5,869 nucleotides of DNA, taken from assembly GCA_003567835.1 (NCBI GenBank), contig PWYO01000018.1, forward strand, positions 1 to 5,869, read 5' to 3'. The stretch comes from Actinomycetota bacterium. GTDB lineage: Bacteria; Actinomycetota; Humimicrobiia; Humimicrobiales; Humimicrobiaceae. The position numbers were made by a program, and so were the translations under genes. This document shows positions 1 through 4,758 of the stretch, in pieces. The notes beneath the pieces are model-generated. The model was not told the origin of the DNA, did no database searches, and saw nothing but the letters and a program-made list of their open reading frames with translations. Within the stretch, counting starts at the first letter, position 1; each line of letters opens with the position of its first letter.

Positions 1-1
1 G

Positions 2-184
2 TATTTGGGTTATCTCGGTTTTTCGGGTTTTTTGGGATTTACAGGGTTTATCGAGCCTTACTTATATAATTTGTTTTTTCTTTATTTCCTGTTTTTCTTC
101 TTTTTCTTCTTCTCTATGCCTTCAGGCAAAGGGGAGCAAAGAAGCGGAAACCAAAAAGAACCAAATCAGCATAGGGATGCATAA
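2..184 (+). CDS. C-terminal fragment of a small Gly/Phe-rich membrane protein
   Basis: This frame is open from the left edge to a TAA at 182-184, giving the last 60 residues of a protein whose start lies outside the window. It begins with a repeating hydrophobic Gly-Phe-Leu pattern (YLGYLGFSGFLGFTGF), then IEPYLYN, then a strongly hydrophobic stretch with seven consecutive Phe (residues 31-37 of the fragment). It ends in a hydrophilic charged tail rich in Lys, Glu, Gln, Asn and Arg. The layout fits a small integral membrane protein with a cytoplasmic tail. The YLGFLGF-type repeat recalls small Firmicute membrane proteins of the DUF3796 kind, but this is recall from pattern only. No function can be assigned. 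The frame lies in a pyrimidine-rich tract (about 75-115), so low-complexity sequence could inflate the resemblance. The neighbouring frame 1 is also rich in F and G but stops at 67-69. Confidence 0.5.
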   Translation, partial: YLGYLGFSGFLGFTGFIEPYLYNLFFLYFLFFFFFFFSMPSGKGEQRSGNQKEPNQHRDA

Positions 185-328
185 AAAAGTGTTGCCTGTT
201 CTCAAATAAAGGGTTTGTTGCCGGCAGGCAGCCTGTTTGCCGTACACCCACATAACAATTGCCTGCAGGTGCAAGCCGCTAAGCTTTCAGCCAATCCCCC
301 TGGATGCGGATGGCGCGGACAGGGGCCG

Positions 329-351
329 GGTGCCACCATGGTGATGGTACC
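329..351 (+). repeat. Imperfect hairpin in spacer
   Basis: GGTGCCACC at 329-337 pairs with GGTACC and preceding bases at 343-351, with one G-T wobble and one mismatch, leaving a very small loop. It is the longest stem seen in the spacer. It has no T-run after it. Its role is unknown. Confidence 0.4.
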
Positions 352-440
352 TTTGCGCCTGGCTGCAAAAGCGGGGCATTTTCCCGATTGGGGGCAGGGC
401 CTGCGATTACAGAACCCCATTTGGCGGCAAAGAACCAAAC

Positions 441-458
441 GGATGCTTAGAGGCATCC
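441..458 (+). repeat. Perfect 6-bp hairpin in spacer
   Basis: GGATGC (441-446) and GCATCC (453-458) are perfect complements around the loop TTAGAG. Flanking CAAACGG (436-442) and CCGGTTTG (473-480) could form an alternative, longer-range pairing. It is not followed by a T-run, so it is not an obvious terminator. Confidence 0.4.
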
Positions 459-544
459 AACCAGCTGCTTTTCCGGTTTGAAAGGATTGTCCCCTTACGG
501 CTGTCAAAAGGAGTTTTTTAAACCAAACCGGGCCATTCGATTCC

Positions 545-574
545 TTGACAGCCCTTCTCCGGTTTTCATATAAT
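545..574 (+). promoter_or_regulatory. Sigma-A promoter of the M-box/mgtE unit
   Basis: A perfect -35 TTGACA (545-550) and a perfect -10 TATAAT (569-574) are separated by 18 bases. Transcription should start near 581, about 20 bases before the M-box aptamer. The near-consensus strength fits a transcript whose output is set downstream by attenuation rather than at initiation. Confidence 0.88.
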
Positions 575-599
575 ACACCAAGATTGAAAATTGAATCAT

Positions 600-761
600 C
601 CTTGCTCGTTGGGTGAGGCTCCTGAACGGAAACAGGCTGTTGTCCAGAAACGTCCAGAGACGCCAATGGATAAAACAGGCAAGCCCGAATTAAGGATTGC
701 TTAAAACAGCTGATCACAAAAAAAGATCTAAGCCGTTCAGTGCTAAAACCAGAACGAAGGG
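600..761 (+). promoter_or_regulatory. M-box (ykoK leader) Mg2+ riboswitch aptamer
   Basis: The conserved M-box blocks are present in the expected order: GGGTGAGGCTCCTGAACGG (611-629), CAGGCTGTTGTCC (633-645), GAGACGCCAATGG (657-669) and CAGTGCTAAA (738-747). The closing helix P1 can form between TCGTT (606-610) and AACGA (753-757) and extend by CCTT (600-603) with AGGG (758-761), leaving a two-base bulge. In the family, Mg2+ binding compacts the aptamer and stabilises P1, which lets a downstream terminator form. Here the right arm of P1 (AGAAC, 751-755) is complementary to GTTCT (802-806) in the left arm and loop of the terminator, which is the expected competing antiterminator. The leader sits directly before a Mg2+ transporter gene, the classic arrangement. 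Confidence 0.93.
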
Positions 762-795
762 CTGTTGTTTTTATATGGATCAGATCATTGCAGGC

Positions 796-822
796 AAAAC
801 GGTTCTTCGGAACCGTTTTTTT
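796..822 (+). terminator. Intrinsic terminator, expression platform of the M-box
   Basis: GGTTC (801-805) and GAACC (810-814) form a perfect stem closed by the stable tetraloop TTCG. Flanking AAAAC (796-800) and GTTTT (815-819) extend it to ten pairs, and a run of seven T (816-822) follows. It lies between the aptamer and mgtE, so it should stop transcription before the gene when Mg2+ is plentiful. Confidence 0.92.
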
Positions 823-884
823 CATGGCCGGAACCAGGCAAGGGCAGATCACAGGCAAAAATGGACTCCCTGAAAGGAGCAGCC

Positions 885-893
885 AAAGGAGGT
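885..893 (+). promoter_or_regulatory. Strong ribosome binding site of mgtE
   Basis: AAAGGAGGT is almost fully complementary to the 16S rRNA 3' end and leaves seven bases before ATG at 901. It overlaps the in-frame GTG at 892, which rules out that longer start. Confidence 0.9.
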
Positions 894-900
894 GGGTGCT

Positions 901-2265
901 ATGGACCTTTACCAAGCCATACAAAATTATTTACAAGACAAACAAATGAACAGCATCAAGCAAGCCCTGGACCGGGCAGACACCAAGGATATTTATGCCT
1001 TGCTCGGGGAATTGGATCCCCAGGACCGGGTGGTGATATTCAGGCTGCTTCAAAAGGACATAGCCTTGGAAATCTTTGAAAGGCTCAGTGTGGAGATGCA
1101 GGAAGAGCTGGTCACCGCTTTTGCCCAGGATGAAGTCAATGCCCTTTTCTCAGAGATGGACCCTGATGACCGGGTGCGGCTGATGGATGAGCTCCCGGCC
1201 AAGGTGGCCAAGCGTCTGCTCTATTCCTTGTCCAAAAAAGAACGAAAAAAGACCGCGGAATTGATGGGGTATCTGCCCCAAACCGCAGGCAGGATTATGA
1301 TTCCCGAGTACATACGCCTGCGGCGGGATGAAAAGGTGAGCAAGGCCTTGGAGAAGATCAGGCGCATGACCGAAGAAAAAGAAACCATGTACACCCTGTA
1401 TGTAACCGATGACCAAAGGCGGCTCATTGGCGATGTTTCCCTGCAGAAGCTGGTTATTTCAGATCCGGAGCAGAAAATAGACCAGATTATGAACCCCAAT
1501 CCGGTTTGGGTAAACACCACTACAGACCAGGAAGAAGTGGCCCGCATGCTGCAGCAGCAGGACCTGCTGGCGGTGCCCGTGGTAGACAATGAAAAACGCC
1601 TGGTGGGCTCGGTGACCGTTGATGACGCCATGGATGTTTTGGACCAGGAGACCACAGAAGACATATTCAATAAAGCCGGGCTGACCGGCATAGGGCAGCA
1701 GGAAGCCGTGCGAAGCAATGTCTTGGTTTCAGGCTCTGTGCTGAGAACCTGGGGCATCAGGCTGCCCTTTTTGCTGATCACCCTGGTGGGGGGCCTGCTG
1801 GCAGGCCTGGTCATCGAAAGGTTTGAACAGGCCCTGGAGGCCATTACCGCCCTGGCCATCTTTATCCCTGTGGTTATGGATATGGGGGGCAATGTGGGCA
1901 CCCAGTCTTCCACCATTTTTGCCCGTGCGCTGGTGCTGGGCCAAATCAACCTACGCCGGTTTTTAAGGCACTGGGTAAGGGAGATTGGAATCGGCTTGGG
2001 GATGGGCGTGCTTCTGGGTATACTGGCTGGTTTGGTGGCTGCCCTGTGGCAGGGCATACCCAATCTGGGGCTGGCTGTAGGTACAGCCCTTGCCTTGACG
2101 GTTACTCTGGCCACCACGCTGGGTTTTCTCATTCCCTATATCTTATTTAAGCTGGGTTTTGACCAGGCTGCAGGGTCTGATCCGATTATTACCACCATCA
2201 AGGATATCACCGGCCTGTTTATTTATTTTTTCCTGGTGAGCCAGTTTTTGGGCTATATGCTGTAA
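901..2265 (+). CDS. mgtE: Magnesium transporter MgtE
   Basis: This is a 454-residue Mg2+-selective channel/transporter of the inner membrane, the usual family length. The cytosolic, helical, acidic N domain spans about residues 1-130. It is followed by a CBS pair at about 133-195 and 198-257, ending in the linker-like DVLDQETTEDIF. The membrane domain (about 285-454) has five predicted helices. The signature GGNVGTQS is at 329-336. Asp435 in TTIKDITGL matches the pore Asp that coordinates Mg2+ in the Thermus protein. In the family, Mg2+ bound between the N and CBS domains closes the pore, so protein-level gating here adds to the transcriptional M-box control upstream. The ATG start is fixed by the ribosome binding site at 885-893; a GTG three codons upstream lies inside that site. 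The gene is complete with no frameshift and appears to be transcribed alone, facing the PAP2 gene, whose stop is 50 bases away. Confidence 0.96.
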   Translation: MDLYQAIQNYLQDKQMNSIKQALDRADTKDIYALLGELDPQDRVVIFRLLQKDIALEIFERLSVEMQEELVTAFAQDEVNALFSEMDPDDRVRLMDELPAKVAKRLLYSLSKKERKKTAELMGYLPQTAGRIMIPEYIRLRRDEKVSKALEKIRRMTEEKETMYTLYVTDDQRRLIGDVSLQKLVISDPEQKIDQIMNPNPVWVNTTTDQEEVARMLQQQDLLAVPVVDNEKRLVGSVTVDDAMDVLDQETTEDIFNKAGLTGIGQQEAVRSNVLVSGSVLRTWGIRLPFLLITLVGGLLAGLVIERFEQALEAITALAIFIPVVMDMGGNVGTQSSTIFARALVLGQINLRRFLRHWVREIGIGLGMGVLLGILAGLVAALWQGIPNLGLAVGTALALTVTLATTLGFLIPYILFKLGFDQAAGSDPIITTIKDITGLFIYFFLVSQFLGYML

Positions 2266-2273
2266 ACAGCATA
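2256..2273. repeat. Perfect palindrome spanning the mgtE stop codon
   Basis: TATGCTGT (2256-2263) and ACAGCATA (2266-2273) are perfect 8-base inverted repeats separated by AA, and the mgtE TAA lies in the centre. It may form a small 3' hairpin, but neither strand has a T-run behind it, so it is not a standard intrinsic terminator. Confidence 0.4.
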
Positions 2274-2315
2274 AATCCGGGGGCTTGAACCATATGAGCA
2301 GACAAAGTGGGGCGT

Positions 2316-2864
2316 TTAGGCAGCGACCTTTTTTCTGCCAAAAAGGCGGGGAAGGCTGGTGACAGCCCACACCAGGATGATTCCCAGCAGGCCTCCGGCG
2401 ATGACATCAAGGGGGTAATGCACCCCCACATAGACCCTGGAAAAAGCGGTCAGCACAGCAGGGACCATGAGCACGGCGCCTGCTTTCCTGTTGCAGGCAA
2501 ATACGGCCATGGCCACTGCAAAAGCCGCGGTAGCATGGTTGCTGGGAAAGGATACGGTCCCGGTGGTCAGCAAAGGTTCAAAATCCAGGACCAGGAAGGG
2601 CCGGGGCCTTCCGATCAGGGGCCGGGCATAATAGCTGATGGTAATGGGTATGGCCGTAGCGGTAAGCAGCAGCATGACATTCTTGAGCCAGCTTCGTTTT
2701 TTGATGGCTATAAGGTAGACCAGCAGGAATCCCATGACTGCAGCAAAAAAAACCAGAGAATACCGGGAGATGGCCACAAACACTTCGTCCAGGGCCGTGC
2801 TGCCTACCAGACTATGCTGTATCCATAAAAATAAATCAGTATCCAGGGCCAAAATCCTTGTCAT
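2316..2864 (-). CDS. PAP2-family membrane phosphatase, probable undecaprenyl-diphosphate phosphatase (BcrC-like)
   Basis: This 182-residue integral membrane protein carries the three PAP2 phosphatase motifs in order. C1 is RPLIGRPRP (81-89), C2 is PSNH (107-110) and C3 is SRVYVGVHYPLD (142-153), giving the catalytic His110, His149 and Asp153. About five hydrophobic segments surround the motifs, which places the active site at the outer membrane face in this family. BcrC-type members of this size dephosphorylate undecaprenyl pyrophosphate so that the lipid carrier can be reused. Substrate choice cannot be proved from sequence; phosphatidylglycerophosphate or another lipid phosphate is possible. 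One oddity is that the usual first Lys of motif C1 (K-x6-RP) is Arg81. The start at 2864 is chosen because AAAAAGGAG (2878-2870 on the minus strand) lies five bases upstream; a longer open frame to 2912 has no such site. The gene converges on mgtE and points away from murA. Confidence 0.88.
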   Translation of the reverse strand: MTRILALDTDLFLWIQHSLVGSTALDEVFVAISRYSLVFFAAVMGFLLVYLIAIKKRSWLKNVMLLLTATAIPITISYYARPLIGRPRPFLVLDFEPLLTTGTVSFPSNHATAAFAVAMAVFACNRKAGAVLMVPAVLTAFSRVYVGVHYPLDVIAGGLLGIILVWAVTSLPRLFGRKKVAA

Positions 2865-2926
2865 TTTTGCTCCTTTTTGTTTGTATCGAATGGTTTGGTG
2901 CCGGGGACGCAAAAAACCTTGGGGGT

Positions 2927-2955
2927 ACTTTAACAGGGGATGGATATAAAATCAA
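2927..2955 (-). promoter_or_regulatory. Possible promoter of the PAP2 gene
   Basis: Read on the minus strand, TTGATT (2955-2950) and TAAAGT (2932-2927) are 17 bases apart, each matching four of six consensus positions. A TG one base before the -10 gives an extended -10 (TGTTAAAGT). Transcription would start near 2920, about 56 bases before the PAP2 start codon. The match is moderate. Confidence 0.35.
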
Positions 2956-3214
2956 TGATTTTACCGGACCCTGCCGGTGTATGGGTTTTTGGTTCTGGAT
3001 AAGCGGCCACGGCCGCTGCGGTAAGCAGGATTGCCATTGAGGCAGAAAGAAAAGGATGGGATGTTTTCAGCCCCGCGGCGGTTGGGATGATGGGAGCAGG
3101 CAGGCAAAAACCATGTTTCCAAAATACCTTGTTTTAGGCAGGGCAGCCGGAAAGCCCGGCGGCTGGGTGCAAATCATGGTTTCTGTAGAGATCCTGCATT
3201 TTTTTATTGGGCAA

Positions 3215-3250
3215 AATTTGACCAACTAATTTGACCAACTAATTGGTGAC
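3215..3250. repeat. Tandem 13-bp repeat with an inverted half-site, operator-like
   Basis: AATTTGACCAACT occurs twice in perfect tandem (3215-3227 and 3228-3240). A third, diverged AATTGGTGAC follows at once. The second copy and this third piece form the inverted repeat ACCAA-CTAA-TTGGT (3234-3247). Direct copies plus a palindrome of this size are typical of sites for dimeric repressors such as TetR or MarR types. The regulator is not encoded in the window, so its identity is unknown. Confidence 0.5.
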
Positions 3251-3274
3251 TTCAATGTTAAAATTGATTAAAAT
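3246..3274 (+). promoter_or_regulatory. Possible promoter overlapping the operator-like repeat
   Basis: GTGACT (3246-3251) and TAAAAT (3269-3274) are 17 bases apart and match four and five of six consensus bases. The -35 falls inside the operator-like repeat, which would allow repression by occlusion. A transcript from here would run about 200 bases before murA. The surrounding sequence is AT-rich, so chance matches are likely. Confidence 0.25.
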
Positions 3275-3435
3275 AAGGGATTGGCGGACCGCTTGTAATG
3301 TAAGGCAGCAATGGAGCTAAAAAGTTGTACGGTTTAGGCTGTTGGCAGGCAGGCCGGCTTATGCCGTTTGTGCATACGGGTGATTTGGACAGGGGAGACG
3401 CGGGCAGGGGATGCGTTTTTTATTTATAGTTAATT

Positions 3436-3444
3436 TGATATAAT
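3436..3444 (+). promoter_or_regulatory. Extended -10 promoter of the murA operon
   Basis: TGATATAAT contains a perfect TATAAT (3439-3444) preceded by TG at the right spacing for an extended -10. The -35 position is only a T-rich run (about 3416-3421) with poor consensus, which an extended -10 tolerates. Transcription should start near 3451, giving a leader of about 32 bases before murA. Confidence 0.7.
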
Positions 3445-3482
3445 AGCCGTACCTACATTTAAATCTAAAAGATCTATTGCAT

Positions 3483-4757
3483 ATGGGAAAATTTGTCATT
3501 GAAGGCAGGAAAAGTTTAAAGGGCAGGGTAAAAGTGAGCGGCGCAAAAAACTCAGCGCTCAAACTCATGGCTGCCTCTATTTTGGGCAGCGGCAGGACCC
3601 GTTTGGAAAATATCCCCCTTATTGAAGATGTGTACACCATGGCCGATGTTCTGCGGACGCTGGGAGCGCATGTGATGTTTGACCAGGACTGCGGGGCAGT
3701 GGACATTGACCCCGGGGGCATCCAAAGCTTTGAGGCGCCTTATCAGCTGGTCAGGAAGATGCGGGCCTCCATACTGGTAGCCGGGCCTTTGCTGAGCCGT
3801 TTTGGAAAGGTCAAGGTGGCCATACCTGGAGGCTGCAATATCGGGTCAAGGCAGATTGACCTGCATCTGAAAGGCTTTGAATTTATGGGCACCAAGAGTT
3901 TTATGGAGCATGGTTATGTGCATGCCCGGATCAATAATGGCCAGGGAAGGCTAAAGGGGGCCCTCATTGACCTCGACTTTCCTTCTCGGGGGGCCACTGA
4001 AAATATTATGATGGCTGCCTGCCTGGCCAAGGGCAAAACAGTCATCAGCAATGCGGCCAGGGAGCCGGAAATAAGGGACCTGGCCAATTTCCTTGTTGCC
4101 CTGGGTGCAGATATCCAAGGGGCCGGCGGCGACCGCATTACCATCAGAGGGGTAGAAGGCCTCAAGGGTGCCAGCTACAGGGTGATGCCTGACAGTATTG
4201 AGGCAGGCACCTTTATGGCTGCAGGCGCCATTTGCGGACAGGAAGTAGTCATTGAAGGTGCTGTGGCCAAAAATCTGGATATTTTCCTGCTCAAGCTCAA
4301 GGAAATCGGCATCCATGTGGAAATATTGGATCCGGAAACGGTTAAGGTCAAAAGGGGTTTGGGCCCTTTTAAGCCGGTGCAGATATCCACTTTGCCCTAT
4401 CCCGGTTTTCCCACCGACTTGCAGCCCTTTATGGCAGTAGTGCTGGCCACGGTGCCCGGGGTGTCCTTGATTACGGAAAATGTATTTGAAAACAGGTTTA
4501 TGTATGTGGATGAACTAAACCGCATGGGCGCCAATATCAAAATTGACGGCCACCATGCCATGATCAGAGGCGTGCAAAAGCTTTCCGGGGCACCGGTCAC
4601 AGCCTGCGACCTGCGTGCAGGCGCGGCCCTGGTGCTGGCCGGTCTGGCCGCAGAGGGCGTCACCGAAGTGATGGACATATTCCATATACAGAGAGGTTAT
4701 GAATCTTTTGAGGCCAAATTGGCGGCCATTGGAGCAGACATCAAAAAGGTGCATTGA
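3483..4757 (+). CDS. murA: UDP-N-acetylglucosamine 1-carboxyvinyltransferase
   Basis: This 424-residue cytosolic enzyme transfers enolpyruvate from phosphoenolpyruvate to UDP-GlcNAc, the first committed step of peptidoglycan synthesis. It has the usual family length and two-lobed EPT fold. Visible functional residues are Lys22-Asn23 in SGAKNSAL, the RKMRAS segment (91-96), the active-site loop GGCNIGSR with Cys118, the PDSIEAGT segment (236-243), Asp312 in PGFPTDLQPF (the general base position) and Arg378 in LRAGAAL. Cys at 118 means the enzyme should be of the fosfomycin-sensitive type. Firmicutes often have two paralogues (murA and murZ), and the window does not settle which one this is. 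The start at ATG 3483 matches where the family begins (MxKFVIEG). A TTG two codons upstream is in frame. No good Shine-Dalgarno precedes either, only a weak AAAAGA near 3467-3472. The LCP gene follows after one base, so the two are cotranscribed. Confidence 0.96.
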   Translation: MGKFVIEGRKSLKGRVKVSGAKNSALKLMAASILGSGRTRLENIPLIEDVYTMADVLRTLGAHVMFDQDCGAVDIDPGGIQSFEAPYQLVRKMRASILVAGPLLSRFGKVKVAIPGGCNIGSRQIDLHLKGFEFMGTKSFMEHGYVHARINNGQGRLKGALIDLDFPSRGATENIMMAACLAKGKTVISNAAREPEIRDLANFLVALGADIQGAGGDRITIRGVEGLKGASYRVMPDSIEAGTFMAAGAICGQEVVIEGAVAKNLDIFLLKLKEIGIHVEILDPETVKVKRGLGPFKPVQISTLPYPGFPTDLQPFMAVVLATVPGVSLITENVFENRFMYVDELNRMGANIKIDGHHAMIRGVQKLSGAPVTACDLRAGAALVLAGLAAEGVTEVMDIFHIQRGYESFEAKLAAIGADIKKVH

Positions 4758-4758
4758 T

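Larger units (their letters stand above)
185..544. other. Gene-free spacer with several short hairpins
   Basis: No frame here has both a plausible start with ribosome binding site and a protein-like composition. An open frame at 215-481 starts with TTG, has no Shine-Dalgarno and no recognisable family. The stretch has several self-complementary elements: CAGGC-A-GCCTG (225-235), CCTGCAGG (262-269), a longer hairpin at 329-351, GCAGG-G-CCTGC (394-404) and a perfect 6-bp stem at 441-458. None is followed by a T-tract, so none is a clear terminator for the upstream gene. It may be an untranslated region, an unrecognised structured RNA, or ordinary GC-rich spacer. Confidence 0.5.
2865..3482. other. 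Long non-coding region between the PAP2 gene and murA
   Basis: These 618 bases between divergent genes hold no gene that can be supported. Visible elements are a possible minus-strand promoter for the PAP2 gene, a GC-rich inverted repeat CAGCCG/CGGCTG type near 3144-3165, a 13-bp tandem repeat at 3215-3240, a TATGC/GCATA inverted repeat at 3360-3376 and the murA promoter at 3436-3444. A minus-strand frame open from 3133 to 2930 has some protein-like stretches but no ribosome binding site. Confidence 0.5.

Noticed and set aside
329..360. Possible T-box element because TGGTACC follows a hairpin
   Set aside because: The T-box stem I, the full GGTGGNACCGCG block and a following terminator with T-run are all missing, and no aminoacyl-tRNA or amino acid gene follows.
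215..481. 88-codon open frame on the plus strand
   Set aside because: It starts with TTG without a Shine-Dalgarno, has no family resemblance, and its frame is explained by GC-rich palindromic spacer.
202..924. 240-codon open frame on the minus strand
   Set aside because: It lies antisense to the promoter, M-box and terminator of mgtE, has no recognisable domain, and its composition (many Cys, Pro, Arg) is that of a chance frame.
1221..2132. 303-codon open frame antisense to mgtE
   Set aside because: It is a shadow of the mgtE reading frame, with Ser/Arg/Thr-rich translation and no domain; mgtE itself is unambiguous.
3291..3336. Eight-codon reading frame (ATG 3310) as a possible leader peptide for murA
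   Set aside because: It has only a weak AAGG upstream, no run of regulatory codons, and no terminator/antiterminator pair after it.
3096..3358. Recurring GCAGGCAGG motif (also near 221) as a dispersed repeat family
   Set aside because: The shared core is under ten bases, the flanks differ, and similar strings occur in coding sequence here, so base composition explains it.
3398..3421. Terminator-like ACGC/GCGT stem followed by six T before murA
   Set aside because: The stem is only four pairs with an 11-base loop, and the T-run is the degenerate -35 region of the murA promoter.
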